Shown piece by piece: positions 50,119-60,290 of a stretch of DNA of 64,000 bases (position 1 is its first letter; every line of letters begins with the position of its first letter). Source of the stretch: Tritrichomonas musculus. Lineage: Eukaryota > Parabasalia > Tritrichomonadida > Tritrichomonadidae. The notes beneath the pieces were generated by a model. The model was not told the DNA's origin. It saw nothing but the letters and a program-made list of their open reading frames with translations, and ran no database searches. The DNA is taken from positions 3,906,001 to 3,970,000 of the forward strand of contig JAPFFF010000010.1 in the NCBI GenBank assembly GCA_039105265.1, read 5' to 3'. The position numbers were made by a program, and so were the translations under genes.

Positions 50119-53100
50119 ATGGAAAAAAACTTTACAGAATCTGATTTTGATGTTTTTTTTAAAACCTACTTCAAAGATGATCCCGATCTGCAAGATCTAT
50201 TAAGATCCTTGAAATATGGAGGAAAATCATTAATTAAAAAAATTATTTGGTGCCCAAAATTTAGAGAAAAGTTTAAAAACAAAAAGCAAATCAGTGAATT
50301 ACCCAAAAAAGATGTTCAAATATTTGAAGAGTTATTGATCATGACTCTATTAAAGTACATTTATTGGAGAGAAGGCATTTTAGATGGAGAATTATTCCCA
50401 GCAACCGATCAGGAAGGGCAAAAGATATGCTGGGCATATTCAATAGCAGCCATCATTGTTCTTACATGTAAAAGAATTGTCGGTAAAGGCGAATTGAAAT
50501 TTGAAGATGTTAAAAATGATTTGGTTCGCAGATTTGGCAATCATCCAAATGATGTTGTAAAAGTATTAACTGAAGTTTTACCTGAATATGGCTTGAAATT
50601 CAAAGAAGTAGATGCAAAAGATATAAATCTTTTTAATCCAGATGGATCATACATGTTTTATATTTGCACATTTTTTTTATTTGGTGAACAATGGAATGAT
50701 TTTTCGATCTTTTTCGCAGACAAAAACAATAAATGCATTACTTCAAAAGATCTCAATATAACCAAACATAATGATATTTATAGAGAGAGAGATGGTAGTC
50801 ATTCTGTTTTTCTAATTGATAAAAACGAAGACACTCTTACTTTTCAAAATTCTTGGGGACAAAAATTTGGTAATAATGGACAATTTTCGGTTAAAATTGG
50901 TGCAATTCCTTGTATGAAGTTTTACAGTATTTTTTGGGATTATTCAGATTTAACAGAAAGTTATAAGATATGTTATGAACAAAGAAAAAAAAAAGTTACT
51001 GAAATTTTTTATCAAATTTTTGATTATACATATCTATTATCTCCAATCATAAATGGAGTTCCTGTCATAAACAAAGTAATACAAAACCAAAAAGAAGAAG
51101 TTGAAAAAGATCTCAAAGATATTACAGATATTTTAAAAATAATGTGTGAAGATTTTTATAAACCTGGTGAACAAAATGATTTTCGTCAAAGATCCATTAA
51201 AAAAAAAATTAAAAAAAATGCATCATCTTTGCGTAAAATGGCTTATAAGTTCTCGAAAGGATCAGGAATCTCACTTAACAAAGAAGAAGCAGCAAAATAT
51301 TATAAAATATCAGCTGAACTTAGAAATCGTAAGGCAATGTTTAAATATGGAAAAATGCTATATTTTGGAGATGGAATTCCAATTAACAAAAAAGAAGCAG
51401 CAAAACATTTTAAAATGTCAGCTGATCTTGGACATCGTGATGCAATGTATAATTATGGATTTATGCTATATAATGGAGAAGAAGTTCCAATTAACAAAAA
51501 AGAAGCAGCAAAATATTTTAAAATTTCAGCTGATCTTGGACATCGTGGTGCAATGTATAATTATGGATTTATGCTATATTTTGGAGATGGAATTCCAATT
51601 AACAAAAAAGAAGCAGCAAAATATTTTAAAATGTCAGCTGATCTTGGACATCGTGATGCAATGTTTAATTATGGAATAATGTTATATAATGGAGAAGAAG
51701 TTCCAATAAACAAAAAAGAAGCAGCAAAATATTATAAAATGTCAGCTGATCTTGGAAATCGTTATGCAATGAATAATTATGGATTTATGCTATATAATGG
51801 AGAAGAAGTTCCAATTAACAAAAAAGAAGCAGCAAAATATTTTAAAATGTCAGCTGATCTTGGAGATCGTGATGCAATGCATAATTATGGAGTTATGTTA
51901 TATAATGGATATGAAATTCCAATTAACAAAAAAGAAGCAGCAAAATATTTTAAAATGTCAGCTGATCTTGGACATTCAGAAGCAATGTTTAGATATGGAG
52001 TTATGCTAGAAAAAGGAGATGGAATACCAATTAACACAGAAGAAGCAGCAAAATATTATAAAATATCAGCTGAACTTAGAAATCGTAGGGCAATGTTTAT
52101 ATATGGAAATATGCTATATTTTGGAGATGGAATTCCAATTAACAAAAAAGAAGCAGCAAAATATTATAAAATGTCAGCTGAACTTAGAAATCGTAGGGCA
52201 ATGTTTATATATGGAAATATGCTATATTTTGGAGATGGAATTCCAATTAACAAAAAAGAAGCAGCAAAATATTTTAAAATGTCAGCTGATCTTGGACATC
52301 GTGATGCAATGTATAATTATGGAATAATGTTATATAATGGAGAAGAAGTTCCAATAAACAAAAAAGAAGCAGCAAAATATTATAAAATGTCAGCTGATCT
52401 TGGAGATCGTGATGCAATGTTTAATTATGGAATAATGTTATATAATGGAGAAGAAGTTCCAATAAACAAAAAAGAAGCAGCAAAATATTATAAAATGTCA
52501 GCTGATCTTGGACATCGTGGTGCAATGTATAATTATGGAAATATGCTATATTTTGGAGATGGAATTCCAATTAACAAAAAAGAAGCAGCAAAATATTATA
52601 AAATGTCAGCTGATCTTGGAGATCGTGATGCAATGTATAATTATGGAATAATGTTATATAATGGAGAAGAAGTTCCAATAAACAAAAAAGAAGCAGCAAA
52701 ATATTATAAAATGTCAGCTGATCTTGGACATCGTGGTGCAATGTATAATTATGGAATAATGTTATATAATGGAGAAGAAGTTCCAATTAACAAAAAAGAA
52801 GCAGCAAAATATTATAAAATGTCAGCTGATCTTGGACATCGTGATGCAATGTTTAATTATGGAATAATGTTATATAATGGAGAAGAAGTTCCAATAAACA
52901 AAAAAGAAGCAGCAAAATATTATAAAATGTCAGCTGATCTTGGAAATCGTTATGCAATGAATAATTATGGATTTATGCTATATAATGGAGAAGAAGTTCC
53001 AATTAACAAAAAAGAAGCAGCAAAATATTTTAAAATGTCAGCTGATCTTGGAGATCGTGATGCAATGCATAATTATGGAGTTATGTTATATAATGGATAT

Positions 53101-53271
53101 GAAATTCCAATTAACAAAAAAGAAGCAGCAAAATATTTTAAAATGTCAGCTGATCTTGGACATTCAGAAGCAATGTTTAGATATGGAGTTATGCTAGAAA
53201 AAGGAGATGGAATACCAATTAACACAGAAGAAGCATCCAAATATTTCAAAATGTTTGATCTTGGACATTAA
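50119..53271 (+). CDS. Papain-like cysteine peptidase fused to ~18 Sel1 repeats
   Basis: A 1050-aa protein. Residues about 95-290 carry the papain (C1) triad in order: QEGQKICWAYS (Cys), GSHSVFLID (His) and LTFQNSWGQKFGNNGQF (Asn in the NSWG motif). There is no signal peptide or propeptide motif, so the enzyme would be cytosolic and might be a regulated or pseudo-peptidase. From about residue 375 to the end are some 18 Sel1 repeats of exactly 36 residues (EAAKY(Y/F)KMSADLG.R.AM.NYG.MLY.G...PINKK). They are so alike that the DNA is an almost perfect 108-bp tandem array. One 231-bp block at 51779-52009 recurs at 52967-53197. Confidence 0.87.
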   Translation: MEKNFTESDFDVFFKTYFKDDPDLQDLLRSLKYGGKSLIKKIIWCPKFREKFKNKKQISELPKKDVQIFEELLIMTLLKYIYWREGILDGELFPATDQEGQKICWAYSIAAIIVLTCKRIVGKGELKFEDVKNDLVRRFGNHPNDVVKVLTEVLPEYGLKFKEVDAKDINLFNPDGSYMFYICTFFLFGEQWNDFSIFFADKNNKCITSKDLNITKHNDIYRERDGSHSVFLIDKNEDTLTFQNSWGQKFGNNGQFSVKIGAIPCMKFYSIFWDYSDLTESYKICYEQRKKKVTEIFYQIFDYTYLLSPIINGVPVINKVIQNQKEEVEKDLKDITDILKIMCEDFYKPGEQNDFRQRSIKKKIKKNASSLRKMAYKFSKGSGISLNKEEAAKYYKISAELRNRKAMFKYGKMLYFGDGIPINKKEAAKHFKMSADLGHRDAMYNYGFMLYNGEEVPINKKEAAKYFKISADLGHRGAMYNYGFMLYFGDGIPINKKEAAKYFKMSADLGHRDAMFNYGIMLYNGEEVPINKKEAAKYYKMSADLGNRYAMNNYGFMLYNGEEVPINKKEAAKYFKMSADLGDRDAMHNYGVMLYNGYEIPINKKEAAKYFKMSADLGHSEAMFRYGVMLEKGDGIPINTEEAAKYYKISAELRNRRAMFIYGNMLYFGDGIPINKKEAAKYYKMSAELRNRRAMFIYGNMLYFGDGIPINKKEAAKYFKMSADLGHRDAMYNYGIMLYNGEEVPINKKEAAKYYKMSADLGDRDAMFNYGIMLYNGEEVPINKKEAAKYYKMSADLGHRGAMYNYGNMLYFGDGIPINKKEAAKYYKMSADLGDRDAMYNYGIMLYNGEEVPINKKEAAKYYKMSADLGHRGAMYNYGIMLYNGEEVPINKKEAAKYYKMSADLGHRDAMFNYGIMLYNGEEVPINKKEAAKYYKMSADLGNRYAMNNYGFMLYNGEEVPINKKEAAKYFKMSADLGDRDAMHNYGVMLYNGYEIPINKKEAAKYFKMSADLGHSEAMFRYGVMLEKGDGIPINTEEASKYFKMFDLGH
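51240..53271 (+). repeat. 108-bp tandem repeat array (coding)
   Basis: About 18.8 units of 108 bp encode the Sel1 repeats of the peptidase fusion. Neighbouring units often differ at only a few positions, and two unit types (YNGEEV and YFGDGI) alternate. Higher-order identity between distant units shows recent unequal exchange. Assembly copy number here may be unreliable. Confidence 0.95.
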
Positions 53272-53517
53272 GAATATGAGTTTATTTATAATTAAATCAT
53301 TATTCACAATTTTTCATTTAAACAATTACCTCATTTATTTTTTTTTTCCTCATTTATTTTTGGAAAATGCTGTAAGCTTATTTCTGTTTTGATTAGAATG
53401 AAAATAAAATTATTTGTTTTTAAAACTATACTAAGACATTTTATTGTAGTGGTTTTCTCTACTAATTTCTAGAATCAAGCATACATAGCTAATAATAAAG
53501 TGATAATATTAATGTAA
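53272..53517. other. Intergenic region
   Basis: Downstream of the peptidase-Sel1 gene and of the micro-ORF on the other strand; no feature seen. Confidence 0.35.
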
Positions 53518-53610
53518 TTAATACTTCACTTCATCTTGAACAGCTCGTACAAAAGCTGCAACTAATGATACTTCATCTTGAAGCATACATTGCTTGACTG
53601 TACCAGACAT
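53518..53610 (-). CDS. Possible 30-aa micro-ORF
   Basis: ATG at 53610 to TAA at 53518 encodes 30 residues (MSGTVKQCMLQDEVSLVAAF then VRAVQDEVKY). An Inr-like TCATTTC lies about 25 bases upstream on the minus strand, the only reason to list it. Most of its centre (53541-53568) is an inverted copy of part of the adjacent coiled-coil gene, so it may be a chance frame. No family recognised. Confidence 0.25.
   Translation of the reverse strand: MSGTVKQCMLQDEVSLVAAFVRAVQDEVKY
53541..53568 (+). repeat. 28-bp inverted repeat, arm 1
   Basis: A perfect inverted match to 53831-53858. The arm is flanked by the direct repeat ACTTCATCTTGAA on both sides (about 53528 and 53570), as though the segment had been inserted. 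Confidence 0.9.
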
Positions 53611-53763
53611 GATAAAATTTTTTTACGCCTGAAATGATATAAATATAAAAATCAAATAAAAAAATCATATTTTATAATTCAAATTAAAAATTACTTAAAA
53701 ATCGATTTTTTTTTATTGTTATCCACAGATATTTCCAATAAATATAAAATACCAAAAAAAATA

Positions 53764-54762
53764 TTAAATTTTTGAGTTTTGTGTTAAGAAGAACGATTTT
53801 GAAAGGATCCTTGAATTGGATTTTGGCTTCTCATTAGTTGCAGCTTTTGTACGAGCTGTTTTTTTCAAATAAACGTCTGCTTCCTCAGAATTTCCTTTAT
53901 TTCTATTCATAATTTTGAATGTCTTTGTCAGGGTGTCATTTTTCAGTTTCTGGCTGTTTTTCAGTCTTTTTTGCTCCTCATTCAAATTTTGTTCTTGTTT
54001 TTCTAACGATTCAATATTTTGAATGATTTCAGAGGAGTACTGGCGGTTAACTTGCGGGTCACCTGAGAGTACGTTACATTGCACCTGACATTTACTTTTC
54101 AAAGCATTAACCGATGCTTTGTATTGATTTTCCACTTTTTCAATACTTTTTATTTTATCCTTCTCAATTTCTTTCAATTCTGCATTTTTGAGGTTGAGTA
54201 AATTTCTGGCCTCTATCGTATGTCTCCGAATCATTTCTTCTTTTTCTTCATTGATTTCTTTTGTGACTAATTCACACCGCTTTTTGAGGTCGTCGGCTGC
54301 TGCTTCATCGGCCTCTTTCTTCAAGTTTTTCGATGCTTGAATGTTGCCTAACCGCAACTGTTTATTTGCATTTGAAAGAAGCTCGTCAACTTTTTGAATA
54401 GGCTTGGATTTTTCTTCATTAAATAGGAGTTGTAGACGATCATCTATTTCTTCAATTTCTGAGGTCTGTCTGGTTTGTGCTTCCTCAAAAAGTTCGCTGA
54501 ATTTGCTCTCAATTTCGTTTTTCGATTCTTCGTAATCGCTCTCTATTTGATGAAGGTTTTTGGAACGATTTTCTTTAATGGCGTTGTATTCTTCTATTGC
54601 GCTTTCAGATATATGTTTAGCTTGAAGTTCTGATCTTCGATTAATTTCTTGATTTTGAACATTTTGAATTTCTTCGGCATTTTCGAAATCTAAATCCTCA
54701 ATTGCTCTAGTTTTTTTGAGCTGAAGGTCTGATATAATATCGTTCAGTTCTGGAAAGTACAT
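53764..54762 (-). CDS. Coiled-coil protein
   Basis: A 332-aa protein, almost wholly charged helix from residue 10 to about 285 (E, K, Q, N and L in heptads), ending in a basic Ser/Lys tail. The first 45 residues (LNDIISDLQLKKTRAIEDLDFENAEEI) recall the short helical-hairpin segments that precede coiled coils in trichomonad cytoskeletal proteins. No enzymatic motif or membrane helix. Codon use is richer in G and C than in the repeat-protein genes around it, suggesting a conserved housekeeping or structural gene. Function unknown. Confidence 0.85.
   Translation of the reverse strand: MYFPELNDIISDLQLKKTRAIEDLDFENAEEIQNVQNQEINRRSELQAKHISESAIEEYNAIKENRSKNLHQIESDYEESKNEIESKFSELFEEAQTRQTSEIEEIDDRLQLLFNEEKSKPIQKVDELLSNANKQLRLGNIQASKNLKKEADEAAADDLKKRCELVTKEINEEKEEMIRRHTIEARNLLNLKNAELKEIEKDKIKSIEKVENQYKASVNALKSKCQVQCNVLSGDPQVNRQYSSEIIQNIESLEKQEQNLNEEQKRLKNSQKLKNDTLTKTFKIMNRNKGNSEEADVYLKKTARTKAATNEKPKSNSRILSKSFFLTQNSKI
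53831..53858 (-). repeat. 28-bp inverted repeat, arm 2 (coding)
   Basis: Lies in the C-terminal codons of the coiled-coil gene (TARTKAATNE). It is a perfect reverse complement of 53541-53568. Confidence 0.9.
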
Positions 54763-54848
54763 TTAAAAAAAATAATTGAATTTTTCTGAATATATTTCAA
54801 AAAGTTATTCTTAAAATTTTTTAAAAAAAAAAATATTTAAATTGTGGA

Positions 54849-56446
54849 TCATATCAAAATGCAGCATTTTTCATTCTTTAAATTTTCATGTGTATTAAGA
54901 ATAGGTGTTGTAATCATTGAATTTTTTGTTTGCCTTGCTTTTATTTCTATCATTTGCTTTGCAAATTGAATATTTGTATCATATTCACTAGATACTTCAA
55001 TATATTCAGCATTATAACTTGATGCCTTCTCTTGTGCATCATTATAGCTTATTGTTCGCCTTTTATCAATTTTATTACCTATAATTATGATATTTTCTAT
55101 ATCAGAGTAGCTTTTCATATGACAAATAATTTTGTCAATTGCCAAAAAAGAATTTTCACAGTCAACTGCAAACATTATAATTGCTACTGATGCATTTCGA
55201 TATATTATTGGTGGAAGATAGGCAAATTGTTCCATTCCATGAGTGTCTTCAATTACAAATCCATATTTCTTATTGTTATCATCATTTGATAAAACATAAT
55301 TCAAACTAGGCTCTAATGTTGGTTTTGAAAATGATTTATCATATATATTTTTAAGCTTCTTTATAAAAGTTGTTTTCCCTGTTGAAACATATCCCAATAT
55401 AATTACTTTTGGTATATTTTCACTATCATAGATTGTAATGTAATTTTTTTTAAGAAAAATGTCTGCTTCTTTATACCCTTTATTTTTTGATCTTTCTAAA
55501 TAAATTTTTGCTTTGTCTCTGTTTTCTTCGCAGCCAATTCCATTTATGTAACATTGTGCTAAATAGAATAAGGCTTTTTCATCATGTTTTTCTGCTGACA
55601 CTGAAATATATTCAAATGCTTTATTTCCATCTTTTTCTAGTTTTATACCATCGTAATAATTTATGCCAATCTCTTTCTGCGCTTTAGTATCATCAAAATA
55701 GTCTGCCAGATACAGAGCAATTACAGTTGCAAGTCTGTCTTTTCTATATATATTAATGAACTTGTTTTCCATGTTTTTTAATATTTCATATGAAATTTTA
55801 TTTTGCTCTTTTGTTCCAGTGAACTTTAAATAGTAATTAAATTCTTTATGATTGTCGATAATTGATGGAAAAATTAAACCTGAATCCAATATTTCAGCTA
55901 TTTCATTAATGCTTGGTCTATCTTCTGGGTTTTTCTCTAATGTTAAAGAAATAAGATGACTAAAAAATGGAGGCACATTTTCGGGGAAAACAATTATTTT
56001 ATTTTCATCACACAGATCATATCTAAAGTTTTTCTTTTGGTTAATAAATAATAAACTATCCGACCAAAAGAGTATATATCATACTTTTGCACATGTCTTT
56101 CATCAATTTCTCCATTAATAACTTCTTGTGAAGAAAAATTGGGATCAATCCCATCGTTTGGACAATTACTTCTAAAGGTACACGTTAGAGTTTTTTTGTT
56201 ATCTTCAAAATGAATATTTTTTGGTGTCAATCTTCCATAGAAAATTTTTTCTTTATGAATATCTTCCAATTTTCTAACAATTGCATGAATTATTAATAAA
56301 ATATCCGTTTCATTAATTAATTGGGGATTATTGATCGTATTTTCAATCAAATCCTCAAGAGATTCATGTTGTAAAATATGATTTATTTGATTTCGTTTAA
56401 AGAACATTGATTTAAATATGTGATATGATGAGAATTTTGATATCAA
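54849..56446 (-). CDS. Pseudokinase-Sel1-Rab-like GTPase fusion, one frameshift
   Basis: Part one (55994-56446) is a kinase C-lobe lacking the N-lobe: HAIVRKLEDIHKE, FYGRLTPKNIHF (HRD lost), SSQEV and YDIYSFGRIVYYLL. Part two (54849-55976) continues with kinase end (PFFSHLI...KNPEDRPSINEI) and two Sel1 repeats (AFEYISVSAEK, ALFYLAQCYINGIGCEENRD). A small GTPase follows: GYVSTGKTT (G1), EDTHGMEQF (G3), GNKID (G4), VSSEYD (G5), and CILI at the very end, a CaaX-type prenylation box. The frames meet in an A-rich run near 56027-56037, where one base would join them. This may be sequencing error or a real break. The order suggests a membrane-tethered signalling GTPase. Confidence 0.75.
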
Positions 56447-56559
56447 ATTTTTTTAATTAACTTTTTGATACAACTTGTCTTATTAATTAAAGTTATGTGA
56501 AAAAACTTATGCCATGAGATAATTTATGAAGAGATTTTTTGGCATAAAATTCAATCAAA
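56251..56559. repeat. Palindrome, left arm
   Basis: About 310 bp, matching 56982-57264 in inverse orientation at roughly 90 percent, apart from a 25-30 bp gap. The arm includes the start region of the pseudokinase gene and its upstream sequence. Confidence 0.88.
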
Positions 56560-56981
56560 TAATGAATAGCATCATATTGTATTCATCAATAGTAAGACAG
56601 ACATCACTCCAAATACTATTGATGCTATTCATTATTTTGATTAAGTTAATCTTAGCATTAAAGAGATTTTTTGTTCTTGCCCCAATCAAAAATTGGTTTT
56701 TTAATTTTATTTTGATATTTTTATTAATATTATTGAAGTTTTTTAAGATTTAAAAATTGTTATTGAAGGGAATTTTAAATATTATTTTTATGCTTTAGAG
56801 ATTTCCTCCCTCCGTAATCATGCATTTATTCATTGATGCATTCTTAGTTATATATTTTTTTCCAAAAATTAAACCCTTCAATATCAGCATGGATTTTGAT
56901 TTGTACTTTACGTCTCTCAAAAATGAATGGAAAAAATAATCATCAGAAACCCATAGAAATAATATTTTTCTTAAATAATAA
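56560..56981. other. Palindrome spacer
   Basis: About 420 bp of unique AT-rich DNA. It contains its own small inverted repeat (GAATAGCATCA near 56562 and TGATGCTATTC near 56618). A plus-strand frame here (56526-56753) encodes a hydrophobic peptide but shows no family likeness. Confidence 0.4.
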
Positions 56982-57264
56982 TTGTTTGAATTTTATGCCA
57001 AAAAAATCTCTTCATAAATTATCTCATGGCATAAGTTTTTTCACATAACTTTATTTAATAAGACAGGTTATATCAAAAAGTTAATTAAAAAAAAATTGAT
57101 ATCAAAATTTTCATCATATCAAAAATCAAATAAATCATATTTTACAACATGAATCTCTTGATAATTTGATTGAAAATACGATCAATAATCCCCAATTATT
57201 TAATGAAACTGATATTTTATTGATATTTCATGCAATTGTTAGAAAATTGGAAGATATTCATAAA
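56982..57264. repeat. Palindrome, right arm with inverted pseudokinase copy
   Basis: On the plus strand it reads HESLDNLIENTINNPQ and HAIVRKLEDIHK, the same peptide as in the minus-strand pseudokinase at 56251-56446. The match stops abruptly at about 57264. Confidence 0.88.
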
Positions 57265-58913
57265 TCAAGAAAAAGTTGTAAATGTAGACTTTTATATCAA
57301 AATATTATTATGGTTATAATAATTATATTACAATTTTATATTATTATCCATCAATATATTTTAGGAACATTTTATTTATTTCAATTTATACTTTATTTTT
57401 TTTTTAAAATAATACTGTTATATAGAAATGTATCATTCAATCTAATTGATTTATTTTTCAACTGTAAAAAATTGATGAAATCATTGATAAGATTTGATGC
57501 TATAATTATTTATTGGATTGTTGTGAATATTTATTGTTTAGTTTTTTTTGTTTTCATTGGATTTTCAATATATATAAAATTAATGACATTCCCAAATATA
57601 AAAAACAGCCAAATTTAATTAAATGGAATCCAAACAATTTCACCAGAAGGATTTTGTTTTTCAATTTCTTCAAAAGATGGAAGTTTAAAAACAGAAGATT
57701 TTGCTATGCTAACAACACTTCCTAGGATGTATAGTATTAATAGTGAAGGAAAGTGTTATATAAAACCTTGCATTAGAGGATTATTCAATACAACAATGAA
57801 ATATATATTTGGAAAGGACTATGAAAATGACAAAATTGAAATTATGTGCAAAAAACTTTATAAATCAATTGTATTAGTAATTACATCAGAGAAAATACTT
57901 AACAAAACACTGGAATATTTTTCTAATAAAATCAACATCACTTTTTTGAAAAGCAATTTGATAACATTACCAACACAAATTATTTTGAAAATTTCAATAT
58001 TGAAAATTTAAATGACGAAGCAAATAATCTTTTTTTATTATATGATCAATGTACCAAAGAAAAAGGAACAGTCAATTGTGAAAATGAATGGGATGCATTT
58101 ACTCAATATTATTGGTCTAATATGTTCACTAACCAATATGAAAATTTGAAAGGATTTGAAAGATACCAAATTACAATTGAACCAGATATGATTATACAGC
58201 CTTCTTTTATTACTGATAATGAAAAATTGTCTGGGACACATTATATTGTTGGTGGATCATATGAAAATAAATATGAAATTGGCATTTTTATTGAAACAAT
58301 AATAAGATCATATCTTCCATCTTTGTTTGATAATTTTTTTCCTTTTTATTCTTTGGCGAAAGGATTTTTGAGAGACTTTTTTTTAAATGTGGAATTATTA
58401 AATAGACAAATCATTTATTATGATATTAATTCCTATAATGAGATAAGAAAAATCATTGAATTATATTCACAATTCAATTTCACATATCAATCTTTGTATA
58501 CGATAGGTCATTCTTTTATGGGAACCCTTTTTAAAGGAGCATCTTTTTTAGCCAAAGCAGAAGGTATAACGTTTGATGCTTTTTTAAAATATGAATATGA
58601 ACATGATTTCCAAGATATATTCAATATTTTAAATGACAAAAGTGTCGTGTTTAATCAAATAACCAATATTTATTCGAGCAATAATTTATTAACTGGTGTT
58701 CTACCAGAGAGATATATTTTACCAAATGTTTATGATACAGCTTGCTTAACAGTGATTACATGTTCTGAAAATATGAAATATGTTCCATTTTGTAAGCAAG
58801 TATTAACAGAGAATGGGAAAAATCCTGAACAAGAATTCAACATCAGTTTTGATGCTTATTTGGAATATTATAAATATAAAAAGTACCAAAATGTTACATT
58901 AAGATACACATAA
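57265..58913 (+). pseudogene. Multi-TM lipase-like alpha/beta hydrolase, frameshifted
   Basis: The first part (57265-57617) is a run of three to four hydrophobic helices. In the next frame comes NGIQTISPEGFCFSISSKDG and MLTTLPRMYSI. In a third frame (to 58913) NLNDEANNLFLLYDQ leads to YTIGHSFMGTLFKGASFLAK, whose GHSxxG resembles the nucleophile elbow of lipase_3-type enzymes. Joins fall near 57610 and in a T run near 57943. An acyl-hydrolase anchored by N-terminal helices would resemble diacylglycerol lipases, but the assignment rests on one motif. The 5' end is lost at the palindrome border, so it is probably dead. Confidence 0.5.
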
Positions 58914-59198
58914 ATATTTTGAAATTTGCATGAATAAAAAAATGATAATCAACATGATTTTACAGTGAGTTATTTAAAAAAAATTGCATTCATCGTTAGT
59001 TGATAAACCATCAAATTTCAAATTATTCAATTAATATCTTTTAATTAATATCTTTTAATTAATATCTTTTAATTAATATGCATGACTGTTTTGGCAAATG
59101 AAATAACATTCAAATTTTTTCTTAAAATGAACTTAAACTTTAATGATTATTGAGTGGTTAAAAAGTTTGCAGGTTCTCGATGTGCAGGCAATCAGTGT
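58914..59198. other. Intergenic region
   Basis: Contains a short tandem repeat at about 59032-59078 (TTAATATCTTTTAA, about four copies). No gene seen. Confidence 0.5.
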
Positions 59199-59206
59199 TA
59201 GTAAAG

Positions 59207-60282
59207 CAGTGATTGCACTTTTGCCAACTGCCAATTGGCTTTTTTACAAAAAAAAATGTAACCATTTTTTTGTTATTTTTCTTATTGTATTTGTAATTAT
59301 TTAAATCATAATTATATGAAAAGAAAAAAGACTCCTAATATGGAAAGAAAAATAATTTGATTTTAGTCTTTAAAATCCATAATCTCTCTTTAAAAAAACT
59401 AAATTCCATTTTTATTATCGGTCATAATTAACGGTCATATTTTATGATACTAGAGGGTATTCCAAAAAAAGCTTGACTAAAAACAACCATTTTCCCGAAA
59501 ACTCAACGATTTTTAGGAAAATTTGATTTTTTGCTTATTCAAGAATTTTTTGGCAATATGTAAGTATATTCCCAAAAAATTGAGTAATTTAATCAAATAA
59601 AATAACTAAAAACGATATTTAAGAATTAAAACAAAAATTAATCTTTGAAGTTACCCATGTATTTTGAAAAAAATGTTCTGAACTAAATGTTAATGTTTAT
59701 CAGTGGATTCTACTTCATTCACTTTTTTAAAGCATAAATATAAATTTTTTATTTGATTTTCTGATTTAGATATCGTGTATGATTCATTTCCTGATTTAAA
59801 ATTGATTTTTTTTTTCCATCTTTTGGTATTAATGAATTAAACTATATTAAAAATTAGAAGAAGATTATAATAATTGCATTTTGGCTCAAAAATGCGCTAG
59901 CTTTTGTATTTCAATGAATCATATTTTAATAATTATTTATATTGCCTTGTAATTTTATCGATTTATAAGCATTTAATTGAAAAAAATGCCAATTTTTAAT
60001 TTTTAGTTTGAAAACTTAGGGTTTCAAGTCGCCAATATTTGGCTCTCAAAAATTGATAGAGAAAAATTGGCAATTTGAGAGCAAAAAATTGGCGATTTGA
60101 GAGCAAAAATTTCAATTAAAAAACGATAATAAAGGTCAAATATTGAATTAAAAAAGCAGTTTAATTTTAATATTTAAAAATGAAAATATCTTTAAACTAA
60201 TTATCTTTTACCAATTTTTTCCAAATTAAAACCAATAAAAACCATTTTTTACAATTGGCACTTGGCAAAAATGCAATCACTG
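59207..60282. mobile_element. hAT-like MITE, 1076 bp
   Basis: The ends are 31-bp inverted repeats with two mismatches, starting CAGTGATTGCA and continuing TTTTGCCAA.TGCCAATTG. A perfect 8-bp direct repeat TAGTAAAG flanks the element (59199-59206 and 60283-60290). The 8-bp target duplication and CAGTG terminus are those of the hAT superfamily. The interior has no ORF of note but repeats the TTGGC(A/G)ATTTGAGAGCAAAA words near 60065-60110. It is a non-autonomous copy, and the intact duplication suggests it is young. Confidence 0.85.
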
Positions 60283-60290
60283 TAGTAAAG

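Noticed and set aside
51146-53197. Several repeated KKKQQNILKCQLILDIVMQC-type ORFs
   Set aside because: They are alternate-frame shadows of the 108-bp Sel1 array.
57166-57618. A single gene from the kinase-like peptide into the hydrophobic helices
   Set aside because: The kinase-like part is the inverted palindrome arm and ends abruptly at about 57264; the join is a rearrangement junction and not a designed fusion.
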